From Rodentibacter trehalosifermentans (GTDB lineage: Bacteria > Pseudomonadota > Gammaproteobacteria > Enterobacterales > Pasteurellaceae): a stretch of DNA of 64,000 bases. The notes under the pieces are model-generated. The model was not told where the DNA came from. It made no database searches and saw only the letters and a list, made by a program, of their open reading frames with translations. A program made the position numbers and the translations under genes. The stretch is taken from positions 86,531-150,530 of the forward strand of contig NZ_MLHL01000006.1 of assembly GCF_002000545.1 (NCBI RefSeq). The letters are read 5' to 3'. Positions 8,280 to 16,581 of the stretch are shown here, in pieces. Position 1 is the first letter of the stretch, and every line of letters begins with the position of its first letter.

Positions 8280-10277
8280 CTATAATCCTAAAATGTAGTC
8301 GGCTTCTTGATTACGGCGGCGTGCGTTGACACCATTATTGTTTGTTTGACGATTTCTTACGGCATTGGCTAAATCATTCATGTTGCCTGATTGTACCGAA
8401 CGTCTTGCTGCTTCTGCAACATCTTGTGTCACATGACCATAATTATACGCATAAGAAGTCAATGCAGCCTGTGCATTTGGTGTGAGTTTATTCCAGACAT
8501 CAGGGGTGACATTGCGTCGTGCTGTATTGGCAAATTCTTGGGTGCGACGGGCTAAATCACGCTCTGCATCTGCACGATCAATTTTCATGCCTTCCGTCAC
8601 TCGAACGACAGTACCATCCGCTTTGGTAATAGTATCAGAACCATAGCCGACTCGGTGTGCATTCACATCCCAGTAGGCGTTATCGCGATACCCTTCAAAA
8701 TGTTTAAGAAGTCCTGTCGCTTGTTCTAGTGCATTTCCGGTGATGGCCGGAACACGATTATAGCTCCCTGATGAGATATTTCCCGTATTGGCTAATGAGC
8801 CGGTTCCGTTATAACGGCCGTTAATGTTGCCTAAACCCCCGGAGGTACGGTCAGGTATAGGGAGAACAATTTCTTTATCTTTGGCATTGAAATTGCGGCC
8901 ATTGCGATTATTGATGTTATTTGCGCCGTCTTCTTTAGTCAGATTTCTGAATTTACTATCCGAATCGTCCGAACTATTACTTTCAACCGCACTTTGTGTG
9001 TCATTGATTCGGTTATTTAAGATGGCCATTGCCGTGTTATTAGTAAGAGATTTTTGAATATCCATTTCCAATTTGACCTGTTCAATCTCACGATCAAGTG
9101 CGGTCAAATTCGCCATTAATTCTTCCTGGGCAAGCGTATTTGCACTCACATTCGGCTCTCGCATACCGGCAAGAATCATTCGGCGGGCAACAAGTGCTTT
9201 TTCAATGGTTCTTGAAATAGCGACTTCTTGAGAGAGTCGGGTTGCAAGTACAACCACATCCGGATCTTCTCGAAGGGATTCAACCAGGCTACGTGTAATT
9301 GGCATCGTTGTTGAACTAATATTAGCTAATTGTGCACCGGTAATATTGTCACTATTTAATACACCTTGGAAATGAGTCATTACATTGACGGTTTCATCTT
9401 CAATTTTAGGGGCTAATCCTGTACCGGCTTTTGTCGAGGTAGGTGGGGTACCGCAGCTTTCACAGGTTGAGAGCGATTTATCCCCCAATACATCACGCAC
9501 CCATTCAGCCGCTTGTTCAGGCGAATTCCATTCTGTGCAGAGCATACCATCACATTGTGTTTCCGGTACTTTGGTTTTATCTAATACGCTCCGACCTTGC
9601 ATGATATTAAAACCGGCTTTAACTACATCTTTTAGGACTTCAATACGATCTTGACCTTCTCCTCCTTTCTTTTCTCCGCCAATCCAAGTTTGTCCTTTTT
9701 TACCAAGTTCCTGTTCTGATTTTTTCTTCGCTTTTTTGGCATCCGTTTCGGACGACACGATATTTTTGTAGTTCTCGAGTTTTGCGAACTCCAACCATTT
9801 ATTATCCATGACATGATCGGCAAGCTTACTCGACATTTCTTCGCAGCTTGTTTTTAATGAATCAAAGTCGATTTTTGCTTGATACAACCCATTTGAGAGA
9901 ATATCGTAAAGTTGAGGGTTAGCCCGCTGGATGATCATTGCCGGAAGGCTTGCAACCGCACCGGTAGCCGATTCAATCACGTTGCTATAAAGATCTTTGA
10001 AACCTTCTGTAATACCGTTTAATTGGTTTTTTACGGTCGTTTTCATATCAAAATTACCGCACATCAGGTTTGTTTTCCATCCAAGTCCAACAGAATATTC
10101 ATGCATTCTTTTTTTAGAAGGGGGCGGCATGATGGCTGATCCTCCGCCAATTTGATAGAACACTTTATCGGATAATACCGAACCTTGAGCGTAGCCTGTT
10201 GCGTATACCACATTTGAGCTTGAGCTGAGTACACCGAGAAATAAACTAAAAGCAATAGGGGTTAATTTCATTTTCAT
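8280..10277 (-). CDS. ICE conjugation protein (TIGR03755-like) fused to a GH24 lysozyme domain
   Basis: A 665-residue exported protein: signal peptide at the N-terminus, a cysteine-bearing region to about residue 430 resembling the PFL_4711 family of ICE transfer proteins (TraH/TraN-like role), an Asn/Gly-rich linker near 450-515, then about 140 residues resembling phage-type lysozyme (GH24). In that domain the H-F-E-G-Y segment supplies the likely catalytic Glu and the Y-W-D and Y-G-S-D-T segments the Asp/Thr positions. A peptidoglycan-opening activity tied to the mating complex is the natural reading. It is cotranscribed with the TraU-like gene upstream. The domain call is by motif, not by search. 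Confidence 0.8.
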   Translation of the reverse strand: MKMKLTPIAFSLFLGVLSSSSNVVYATGYAQGSVLSDKVFYQIGGGSAIMPPPSKKRMHEYSVGLGWKTNLMCGNFDMKTTVKNQLNGITEGFKDLYSNVIESATGAVASLPAMIIQRANPQLYDILSNGLYQAKIDFDSLKTSCEEMSSKLADHVMDNKWLEFAKLENYKNIVSSETDAKKAKKKSEQELGKKGQTWIGGEKKGGEGQDRIEVLKDVVKAGFNIMQGRSVLDKTKVPETQCDGMLCTEWNSPEQAAEWVRDVLGDKSLSTCESCGTPPTSTKAGTGLAPKIEDETVNVMTHFQGVLNSDNITGAQLANISSTTMPITRSLVESLREDPDVVVLATRLSQEVAISRTIEKALVARRMILAGMREPNVSANTLAQEELMANLTALDREIEQVKLEMDIQKSLTNNTAMAILNNRINDTQSAVESNSSDDSDSKFRNLTKEDGANNINNRNGRNFNAKDKEIVLPIPDRTSGGLGNINGRYNGTGSLANTGNISSGSYNRVPAITGNALEQATGLLKHFEGYRDNAYWDVNAHRVGYGSDTITKADGTVVRVTEGMKIDRADAERDLARRTQEFANTARRNVTPDVWNKLTPNAQAALTSYAYNYGHVTQDVAEAARRSVQSGNMNDLANAVRNRQTNNNGVNARRRNQEADYILGL

Positions 10278-10295
10278 AGGTTAGTTCCTTAATAA

Positions 10296-11258
10296 TTAAT
10301 AACTCATCCAATCAACACTACCTAAAAAAGTTTGTCCACGTCGTTTACAGCAAGCATAAGGTCGCCATAATGCCCAGCTGTAGCTTTCTTGATTAGATAA
10401 CTTGTCACCATAAGCATCAGTTGTAAAACCGTCGGGAAATATGGCACAAGTATTTTGTGTTTTAGGGCTTAACATTTGCCATTTATGTGTCTTTTTATTG
10501 CCTTCTTTAACTTCTTTCGGTGGCCAATAACCATCACGTTGTTTTGCTGTTGCCGGGAGATAAACGTGTAATTGTCCATCACGGCTTACGATATCTGCGA
10601 TACGTTGCGCAACAACTGCAGAGGCTTTGTAGTCGTGAACTTGTGAAACATAACCGCCACGTGGGAAGAGGTTTCCCCACATATCCCCGCTTTTACTCAC
10701 TTCTCTCATACCGGGCGTAAGTGCTTCCGGATAAAACATTTCCGGCATGTTATAACGCCAAGCAAAGTAATCGAGTGCACTTAGAAAGTATGGAACATAA
10801 GGTGTTGTTTGGCTTTCGCAGGAATACCCCATAGAGCTAATCATGTTTAAAAATAACCCGCCGGGATGCCCGATTGCTTCCGCATTTTTAAAAGTAAGCT
10901 GAGTATATTTTCCCTGTGTCAGAGATTGATAGCCGCCGCCTTTTGCACCTTGATTCAGCATTTTCATTTCAGTCCAAGGACTTTGATTATCATGGTTATA
11001 GGTTGAAACAACCATTTCAGGGATAAAATGATGTACTTTTGTTGAAGTGCGTACTTTACAGCCGAACTGAGTACAAAAAAGCCAATAGCACATTCCCACA
11101 ACCTTATAGTCCGCACAATTTGGCGAAGCGGAGGATGAGGCAATGGTTGCCGTATCAATTGAGCTGCCTTCTATAGCGTAAGAGATTGGCGGAAGGCTTA
11201 CACCGGCGATAGTAGAGGCTAATCCATATATAACTAATGATGAATATCGTTTTTTCAT
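10296..11258 (-). CDS. TraU-like ICE conjugation protein (TIGR03756-like)
   Basis: A 320-residue secreted protein with an N-terminal signal and a cysteine-rich region (residues about 48-70 hold four cysteines including the C-Y-W-L-F-C-T-Q-F-G-C motif) and a late C-C-K-R-R pair. This is the pattern of TraU/PFL_4710 proteins, periplasmic parts of mating-pair formation with several disulfides. It lies five bases after the TIGR03757-like gene and 18 bases before the TIGR03755-like gene. Length is normal. Confidence 0.85.
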   Translation of the reverse strand: MKKRYSSLVIYGLASTIAGVSLPPISYAIEGSSIDTATIASSSASPNCADYKVVGMCYWLFCTQFGCKVRTSTKVHHFIPEMVVSTYNHDNQSPWTEMKMLNQGAKGGGYQSLTQGKYTQLTFKNAEAIGHPGGLFLNMISSMGYSCESQTTPYVPYFLSALDYFAWRYNMPEMFYPEALTPGMREVSKSGDMWGNLFPRGGYVSQVHDYKASAVVAQRIADIVSRDGQLHVYLPATAKQRDGYWPPKEVKEGNKKTHKWQMLSPKTQNTCAIFPDGFTTDAYGDKLSNQESYSWALWRPYACCKRRGQTFLGSVDWMSY

Positions 11259-11263
11259 TGCGC

Positions 11264-11695
11264 TTATCTATTTTCATGTTGTTGGTAAAATTGAAGTGCT
11301 TTGGCGATATCTGTTTCGCCATAAATAACCGCACTTTGTCCGGTCTCAGGATGGGTAAATAAGATGGCTGGGACTTTAGTGATACCGTTTTTCCAACCCT
11401 CTGTCACACCGATATAAGCCTCAGCCAGGGCTTGTTCTGTTTGTTTCCATGCTGAAGATTGCATTTTTTGCCGAATTTGAGTTTCAGCAATTTGAGGATT
11501 TGTACTCAAATGATGACTGAGCTGTTCTTCGAGCAGTTCGACTTGATCGAGATGGTAAACATGTGTGGCTAATTGACGATTCTTGATTGGGTAATAACTT
11601 GTGGTATAAGCATTTACCTCAATATGAGCAGGTAAAGAAGCCGATGTACTCATCGTAAAAGATAAAGTCAGCAGAAAAAGAATATTTTTTCGCAT
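11264..11695 (-). CDS. TrbC/TraW-like ICE conjugation protein (TIGR03757-like)
   Basis: A 143-residue periplasmic protein: signal peptide through about residue 22 (ending SASLPA), then a short thioredoxin-like fold without a CxxC motif, ending in F-T-H-P-E-T-G-Q-S-A-V-I-Y-G. This matches the PFL_4709 family encoded before the TraU-like protein in GI-type ICEs. It is the first gene of the minus-strand operon; its promoter must lie in the 11.70-12.07 kb intergenic region. An uptake signal lies within it near 11325. Confidence 0.8.
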   Translation of the reverse strand: MRKNILFLLTLSFTMSTSASLPAHIEVNAYTTSYYPIKNRQLATHVYHLDQVELLEEQLSHHLSTNPQIAETQIRQKMQSSAWKQTEQALAEAYIGVTEGWKNGITKVPAILFTHPETGQSAVIYGETDIAKALQFYQQHENR

Positions 11696-12072
11696 AGGAT
11701 TAAGCGATTGAATGTGGTTTTAGGTAGGGTAAAGTTAAGAATTTTAATCAAAAAAAGAAACGGGAAACTCTATTCAAAATAAGGAGAATTAAATTCTCCT
11801 TGAGAAAAATTTAATTAAAAATTGAAGCAAAAAATAAAATACTGATAATCAGCATTAACTTTCGCTATCGTTGGTAGCAAAGAAGGCAACCGGAATCTAA
11901 AAGGTTGTGTATTCACTGCGGTGAATAGGATTCAAAAATGATCCTCAGCATTCTGAAAAGGACTCTGCCGTTGGCAGGAATGCATTTTATACTCATTTTA
12001 ACCGTCCATTAGGGAGCGCGATTCCTAATAGGACGCGTCTTCTCTTTGGACTTCTTTGACCAGGAGTTCATT
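11696..12072. promoter_or_regulatory. Divergent control region with palindrome and structured leader
   Basis: No gene is visible here. It separates the minus-strand conjugation operon from the plus-strand maintenance genes, so it must hold two divergent promoters. AAGGAGAATT and AATTCTCCTT flank one base at 11781-11801, a near-perfect palindrome that may be an operator. A long hairpin follows at 12004-12034 (GTCCATTAGGGA with TTCCTAATAGGAC) just upstream of the start at 12073, similar in style to the leaders at 12438, 13091 and 14701. Confidence 0.5.
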
Positions 12073-12411
12073 ATGAACAATTCACCATCTATTGAAACCT
12101 TTAATCCATTTTCCGAACCAAAACCTAAATCAAATTTTTTAGGGCGGTTACTGGGTAAGGTTGTTGTTTCTGCACGTCATAAAATTTCAGGCGTATCTCA
12201 AAGTATTCATCAAAGTATTGAGGATGATGTTGAAAGACGTCTTCATGAACAAGGTGAACACTTTGAAGCAATGTATCATTCACGTGAAATTGAGCATGAG
12301 CAGGAATGTTTACGTCTTAAACGGAGCAGAATCAAATTTGCAATCATGATGTTATTGATAGGGGTTGCTATCGGTATGTCGATGATGGGATATTGGTTCT
12401 TCATTCGTTAA
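12073..12411 (+). CDS. Small membrane-anchored coiled-coil protein, unknown
   Basis: A 112-residue protein. The ATG at 12073 is chosen because CAGGAG lies eight bases upstream; an in-frame start at 12046 lacks a site. Residues 30-90 are charged and helical, rich in Glu, His and Arg (probable coiled coil), and a single strong membrane segment at about 88-110 ends the protein, so it is tail-anchored with a cytoplasmic helix. Its position at the head of the maintenance region suggests an early-expressed ICE gene. I do not recognise the family. Confidence 0.65.
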   Translation: MNNSPSIETFNPFSEPKPKSNFLGRLLGKVVVSARHKISGVSQSIHQSIEDDVERRLHEQGEHFEAMYHSREIEHEQECLRLKRSRIKFAIMMLLIGVAIGMSMMGYWFFIR

Positions 12412-12430
12412 TTCATTAACCTTTCGGTTT

Positions 12431-12495
12431 TTCCTTAGAGGAAATAGATTTCCTCAAGGAAATGTATTTCCTCATATCCTTTAGGGGAAATACAA
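12431..12495 (+). promoter_or_regulatory. Tandem-hairpin leader that can sequester the RBS of the 12496 gene
   Basis: GAGGAAAT (12438-12445) pairs perfectly with ATTTCCTC (12448-12455). Next, GGAAAT (12458-12463) can pair with ATTTCC (12466-12471), or GTATTTCC (12464-12471) can pair with GGAAATAC (12486-12493), which covers the ribosome site before the ATG at 12496. The two pairings exclude each other, like an attenuator. Pairing is seen; the function is inferred. Confidence 0.55.
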
Positions 12496-12741
12496 ATGAA
12501 AATTTCACTCCATCATTCTTGCCTGGATTTGTTTAAAAGTGCAAAGATGCAACCTCATCGTAATTCATCATTTATAAATGAATTTTCTGAACAGGCTCGT
12601 CTTGCTTGGGAATCAAGAGATGAAGGTAGTGACGTTGCACGTTTTGCTTTCTCGATTCCAAATGAGTATGGGCAGCAATTTCACTTTTTTACAGTCTCGC
12701 TATATCGTCAAGGTAGCAATATTTTAACGGTAAGAGGGTAA
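12496..12741 (+). CDS. Small hypothetical protein of the ICE maintenance region
   Basis: An 81-residue soluble protein with no signal or membrane segment. The start has a purine-rich site (TAGGGGAAA) upstream. The C-terminal half (R-F-A-F-S-I-P, then F-H-F-F-T-V-S-L-Y, ending I-L-T-V-R-G) reads as antiparallel beta strands. It lies between a structured leader and a strong terminator, so it may be its own transcription unit. Family not recognised. Confidence 0.6.
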   Translation: MKISLHHSCLDLFKSAKMQPHRNSSFINEFSEQARLAWESRDEGSDVARFAFSIPNEYGQQFHFFTVSLYRQGSNILTVRG

Positions 12742-12794
12742 AGCTGATAAGTAGGCATTAAATCATACTTGATTTAATTTTTGTACTTTTTACT

Positions 12795-12836
12795 AAAGCC
12801 TTTGATCCCGCTATATGGAGGGATAGAGGCTTTTTT
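12795..12836 (+). terminator. Rho-independent terminator
   Basis: AAAGCCT and ATCCC (12795-12809) pair with GGGAT and AGGC (12820-12830), followed by six T. It can end the 12496 gene and separates it from the broken gene at 12860. Confidence 0.75.
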
Positions 12837-12859
12837 CATACTAGCAGTAGGAGAATACA

Positions 12860-13033
12860 ATGACGACTCGAAATGAACAACTCGAAACGTTGCTTAAAGC
12901 AAGTATTGAACTCAAATAGGCTTTTTTAAATAAGGTCAATTATGGTGCAAGTTTTTTGGATACGGAGAGTATTTCTGTGCTCAATAATTTTTATATAGCA
13001 TTAAATGACCTTCAAGAAAAAGAATCGGATTAA
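12860..13033 (+). pseudogene. Small ICE gene interrupted by an in-frame TAG
   Basis: ATG at 12860, after a GTAGGAGA site, opens 19 codons, then TAG at 12917-12919, then the frame continues open for 37 codons to TAA at 13031-13033. Joined, it gives a helical, Leu-rich protein of about 57 residues. A single C-to-T change in a CAG codon would explain the stop. The good ribosome site and the single lesion suggest a recently broken gene, though a 19-residue peptide or readthrough cannot be excluded. Confidence 0.5.
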
Positions 13034-13084
13034 CCTTTATTCATAACGAATTTTGACCGCACTTTTTAAGTTCGGGCGAATTTT

Positions 13085-13142
13085 TACCCTGATGGGAACA
13101 GTTCCCATCGGGAGGCTGTTCCCTTTATTTTGGAGAACAGCC
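13085..13142 (+). promoter_or_regulatory. Tandem-hairpin leader over the ardC ribosome binding site
   Basis: GATGGGAA (13091-13098) pairs with TTCCCATC (13102-13109). GGAACAG (13095-13101) can pair instead with CTGTTCC (13116-13122). GGCTGTTC (13114-13121) can pair with GAACAGCC (13135-13142), which directly abuts the ATG and includes the end of the GGAG site. Three mutually exclusive pairings suggest controlled translation of ardC. Confidence 0.55.
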
Positions 13143-14081
13143 ATGAAAAAACAAACTCAACCTAAAGATTTATACCAACAAATCACTGATCAAATTGTGG
13201 AAGGCCTAGAACAAGGTACGATGCCTTGGCAGAAACCTTGGGATAGCGGTTGGCCACAAATGGCTATTCCATGTAACGGTGAAAGTGGACGTCAATATTC
13301 CGGTATTAATGTCTTACTGCTATGGATGAGTGCAATCCGGAAAGGTTTTACCCAACGCAAGTGGGTAACCTTCCAGGGGGCAAACCATCTAGGTGGGCAA
13401 GTCCGAACCGGTGAGAAAAGTACCGTCATCATCTTCTACAAACAAAATCTGTTTGAAGAAAAAGATGATTCCGGCAATGTTATCTTCGATGAAAACGGTG
13501 AACCGAAAATGAAATCTTCAGTGTTCATTCGCGGTCATCATGTGTTCAATATTGAGCAGTGTGATGGGCTAGAAGAATACTATGAAGATTTTCCGGCACC
13601 GGAAACTTCATCAGAGATGAGCCCACGCCCGGATTTAGACGTGTTACCTGCTAAAATGGGGATTCCGCTATATAACAAAGCACAAGACAGGGCTTGTTAT
13701 ATGCCAAAACGGGATTGCATTGTGATGCCGGATTTTGAAAAGTTTCACTCTGCCGATGATTACTATGCCACATTACTACATGAATGTGGCCACGCAACCG
13801 GGCATAAAGACCGGTTGAATCGAGAGGGGATTGTCAATTTTGATAAATTTGGTTCTGAACGTTACGCCTTTGAAGAATTAATTGCTGAACTGACCAGCGC
13901 ATTTACTTGTGCGCATATGAATGTTTGCAATAACATTTCGCAAAATGCGGCGTATATCGATCATTGGATTCAAGCATTGAAATCTGATAAAAAAGCGATT
14001 TTTCGTGCCTCATCACAGGCACGGGAAGCAACGCAATATTTGATTGATAAATTCAATCAAGAAACGCGTCTTGCTGCTTAA
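13143..14081 (+). CDS. ardC: Antirestriction protein ArdC
   Basis: A 312-residue protein. The N-terminal part (about 1-130) is the ssDNA-binding ArdC-N domain (starting with Y-Q-Q-I-T-D-Q-I and the M-P-W-Q-K-P-W segment), and the C-terminal part is a zincin-like metallopeptidase domain with HExxH in L-L-H-E-C-G-H-A-T-G-H near residue 216 and a downstream E-E-L-I-A-E. ArdC proteins protect entering single-stranded DNA from restriction in the recipient. ATG at 13143 is chosen for its GGAG site, although an in-frame start exists 90 bases upstream inside the leader. A converging uptake-signal terminator follows. Confidence 0.93.
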   Translation: MKKQTQPKDLYQQITDQIVEGLEQGTMPWQKPWDSGWPQMAIPCNGESGRQYSGINVLLLWMSAIRKGFTQRKWVTFQGANHLGGQVRTGEKSTVIIFYKQNLFEEKDDSGNVIFDENGEPKMKSSVFIRGHHVFNIEQCDGLEEYYEDFPAPETSSEMSPRPDLDVLPAKMGIPLYNKAQDRACYMPKRDCIVMPDFEKFHSADDYYATLLHECGHATGHKDRLNREGIVNFDKFGSERYAFEELIAELTSAFTCAHMNVCNNISQNAAYIDHWIQALKSDKKAIFRASSQAREATQYLIDKFNQETRLAA

Positions 14082-14097
14082 TCCTTTTTACTTTCTG

Positions 14098-14126
14098 AAA
14101 GTGCGGGCAAATTTGACCGCACTTTT
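14098..14126 (+). terminator. Uptake-signal-type terminator after ardC
   Basis: AAAGTGCGG (14098-14106) and CCGCACTTT (14117-14125) are inverted uptake-signal cores flanking the self-complementary CAAATTTG. One arm is off consensus by one base (GGG instead of GGT). Paired uptake signals serving as terminators are well known in Haemophilus. Confidence 0.75.
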
Positions 14127-14228
14127 GCATGATCATTAACAATTCTGTAGGGATAATTTGACTTGAATGACCGAATATTCATAGAATATTCAATGTCGAG
14201 TGAATACCGGTATCACAGGAGGTAAACT

Positions 14229-14663
14229 ATGTCGATTGCTTATGCATCAGATTTATATGGTTGGGCAAATGAACAGGCTCGCTATTTAAGCCTTGGTGCC
14301 TTTGACCAAGTAGATATAAAACATTTAACAGAGGAATTGGAAACGATGGGGAATTCCGAATTGTCTGAGTTGGAAAGTCGATTAGAATTGCTGATTATGC
14401 ACCTACTAAAGTGGCAATATCAGCCTAACCGTCAAGGACGTAGCTGGTTACTGACTATCAAGGAGCAACGAACTCGGATTGAAAGACGTCTGAAACGTTC
14501 CCCTTCCCTGAAATCCAAACTCAATGGTGAAGGATTCTTACAGGATATTTGGGAATTAGCCGTTTTGTCAGCGGCAAGAGAAACCGGGCTTGATGAAAAT
14601 AACTTTCCTGAAATACCAAGTTGGACATTGGATGATATATTAAATCCTCAATTCCTACCATAA
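14229..14663 (+). CDS. DUF29 family protein
   Basis: A 144-residue helical protein of the DUF29 family, recognised by the pattern Y-D-L-Y-x-W-(A/x)-x-x-Q-A-x-x-L near the start, H-L-T-E-E-L-E-x-M-G in the middle, H-L-L-K-W-Q-Y-Q-P, and S-P-S-L-K. DUF29 proteins are common on mobile elements and in cyanobacteria; their role is unknown. AGGAGGT lies seven bases before the ATG. A palindromic uptake-signal terminator follows the stop. Intact and of usual length. Confidence 0.85.
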   Translation: MSIAYASDLYGWANEQARYLSLGAFDQVDIKHLTEELETMGNSELSELESRLELLIMHLLKWQYQPNRQGRSWLLTIKEQRTRIERRLKRSPSLKSKLNGEGFLQDIWELAVLSAARETGLDENNFPEIPSWTLDDILNPQFLP

Positions 14664-14670
14664 CCACTAA

Positions 14671-14697
14671 AATGCGGTCAAATTTGACCGCACTTTT
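14671..14697 (+). terminator. Uptake-signal palindrome terminator after DUF29 gene
   Basis: A perfect 20-bp palindrome at 14673-14692 made of two head-to-head uptake-signal cores, followed by a T run. The left arm lost the first consensus G (AAATGCGGT). Confidence 0.75.
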
Positions 14698-14700
14698 CAT

Positions 14701-14767
14701 CCCATAGGGACAAGTTCCTTATGGGGGATTTGCTCCCTATTCAATAATTGATAAGGAGCAATCCACG
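14701..14767 (+). promoter_or_regulatory. Tandem-hairpin leader over the RBS of the methylase-like gene
   Basis: CCCATAGGGA (14701-14710) pairs, with a bulge, with TTCCTTATGGG (14715-14725). GGATTTGCTCC (14726-14736) pairs, with one bulged T, with GGAGCAATCC (14755-14764), burying the GGAG ribosome site of the ATG at 14768. Same layout as the leaders before the genes at 12496 and 13143. Confidence 0.55.
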
Positions 14768-15526
14768 ATGGATTTTGAACAAAAATTTACCGCACTTTTT
14801 AAATCAATTGCACCTCATTACCGGCGTTCTGAAGTGTTCTATGACTTTATAACGATTTTGGGACTTGAGTTTTATCTTGTTTTGTATGGTGAGTCAGCGG
14901 ATGAAACGCTGAAACAGCGTTATCAGACGGCGGTAGGTCACTACACAGATGAGGAAAAGCAAAAGTTAGTTGAGCTGAGTGTGATTGTTGTAGAAGCCCT
15001 TGAAAACAAGACCTATGATTTTTTAGGTTCAGTGTTTATGGGCTTAGAGCTCGGCGATAGATATAAAGCACAGCATTTCACCCCCGGTTACGTTGCGCAG
15101 GCAATGGCCACAATGACACTATCCAATTGTCATGAGTTAATTCAACGACGTGGATTTATCCGATTGCAAGAGCCGACCTGTGGCTCCGGTGTGATGATTA
15201 TTGAAGCATATAATTATTTACGCCAGGAAGCATTTAATCCTCAACAACAGATGTGGGTACAAGCTCGAGATTTGGATTTTACCGCTGCGATGATGTGTTA
15301 TATTCAGATGACTCTTTTACACATACCGGGCGAAGTGATAATTGGGGATACCCTAAAAAATGAGGTTCATCATCATTTATACACAACCGCTCATCTATGG
15401 GGGAACTGGGACAATAAATTAGCATGCGCAGATTTAGATACTGAACCAGAAATTCAACAAATTGAATCTGAACCAGTAGAAGAATTACCTGAAATTGATT
15501 GGGAAAGTGAACCGATGTTTTATTAA
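14768..15526 (+). CDS. N6-adenine DNA methylase-like protein lacking a visible NPPY motif
   Basis: A 252-residue protein resembling the HsdM-type N-6 DNA methylase fold. The Y-K-A-Q-H-F-T-P-G-Y segment and the SAM-binding motif I (P-T-C-G-S-G-V-M-I-I-E) near residues 135-150 are clear, followed by Q-A-R-D-L-D-F (motif II-like) and I-I-G-D-T-L (motif III-like). The catalytic (N/D/S)PP(Y/F) motif expected about 15-20 residues later is absent; the sequence reads H-H-H-L-Y-T-T-A-H-L-W-G-N-W. It may therefore bind SAM or DNA without methylating, or act as an antirestriction decoy. Its RBS is buried in a leader hairpin. Confidence 0.75.
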   Translation: MDFEQKFTALFKSIAPHYRRSEVFYDFITILGLEFYLVLYGESADETLKQRYQTAVGHYTDEEKQKLVELSVIVVEALENKTYDFLGSVFMGLELGDRYKAQHFTPGYVAQAMATMTLSNCHELIQRRGFIRLQEPTCGSGVMIIEAYNYLRQEAFNPQQQMWVQARDLDFTAAMMCYIQMTLLHIPGEVIIGDTLKNEVHHHLYTTAHLWGNWDNKLACADLDTEPEIQQIESEPVEELPEIDWESEPMFY

Positions 15527-15642
15527 TAAAATACGCTTGCCACTAGGTAAGCGTATTTTTATAGGCATCAGTAATAGATTTAAATTGAAACAAAATGAAT
15601 CTAAATGTATCATTGGTTGTCGTTTAAAAATTGGAGTCTAAT

Positions 15643-16581
15643 ATGTTTGTAAAATCAATCAATGTAAGAGGACTAGAGCCGAGTATTATTGAGGAATTTC
15701 AGGCCCTTGCTCAAAAAAATGATCGATCTATGGAAGGTGAAGCAAGAGTTGCGATTCGTCATTGGTGCAACGAAAACACACCAGAAAGAACGTCGATAAA
15801 TGAGGAAAATAAGTATGGTATAGCATTGTTGCAACGCCTTAATTCAGCATTAGCTATGGTCAACCGGATTCCACATCGAGCACTTAGTTATTCCCTCATT
15901 GCAGAAAAATTGGGACACTCTACACCTTCACTTGTACAAAAGTGGTTTGATGGCAGGGTTATTCCTACATTTGATGAGCTTGCACACCTAGCCTCTTTGT
16001 TTGGTTGTAATGTGCGATGGCTTCAACATGGTATTGGTTCGCCTTATTCTGTTCATTTTTACCATATACGAAGACAATCTCCTCTTTCTTTTGCCAAAGA
16101 ATTCTTGAATACGACATTGGATGGTAATCCAGTTTTCCGATTACACATAATCCTAAATGAAAGTAGTGGTTATGTATATATCATCCAAGAATTTGAAAAT
16201 AGCAATATTTGCTATACCTATTTTTCATCTGATTTTTACCTAAAAGGTGACTATGGCTCAGATGGGTTAAATAATACAGCTCGATTTGTTTTAATGCTGC
16301 TTGCATTTGATAGACTTGATTCAAAAGTAAATATCAAGGGATACACAATTAAGGATACATTAGCGACTCCATTTTTTAGAGATTGTGAAAAACATCCTCT
16401 TCTATTTATGCTTGAAGCTAGAGAATCCCCATGGAATGAAGATATTATTGATGTTAATTATCCTATGAGCTATTGGGAAGGATATAAACCTTTACAACAG
16501 AAATTACATAATTGTATCAATAAGGATACCTTACTTTCCAAGTTTAAATCAGAAATAAAATCTCCACTTATAGATTGTTAA
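15643..16581 (+). CDS. Regulator with N-terminal Arc-like and XRE helix-turn-helix domains
   Basis: A 312-residue protein. Residues 1-45 resemble a ribbon-helix-helix Arc/FitA segment (strand F-V-K-S-I-N-V-R-G-L, helix with I-I-E-E-F, then R-S-M-E-G-E-A). Residues about 80-130 form an XRE-type helix-turn-helix (L-I-A-E-K-L-G-H-S-T-P-S-L-V-Q-K-W). The C-terminal 170 residues are unrecognised and could be a sensor. ATG at 15643 is chosen for its GGAG site; an upstream TTG uses those bases. It converges with the P-loop gene, overlapping its stop by 4 nt. Two DNA-binding folds in one chain is unusual. Confidence 0.65.
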   Translation: MFVKSINVRGLEPSIIEEFQALAQKNDRSMEGEARVAIRHWCNENTPERTSINEENKYGIALLQRLNSALAMVNRIPHRALSYSLIAEKLGHSTPSLVQKWFDGRVIPTFDELAHLASLFGCNVRWLQHGIGSPYSVHFYHIRRQSPLSFAKEFLNTTLDGNPVFRLHIILNESSGYVYIIQEFENSNICYTYFSSDFYLKGDYGSDGLNNTARFVLMLLAFDRLDSKVNIKGYTIKDTLATPFFRDCEKHPLLFMLEARESPWNEDIIDVNYPMSYWEGYKPLQQKLHNCINKDTLLSKFKSEIKSPLIDC

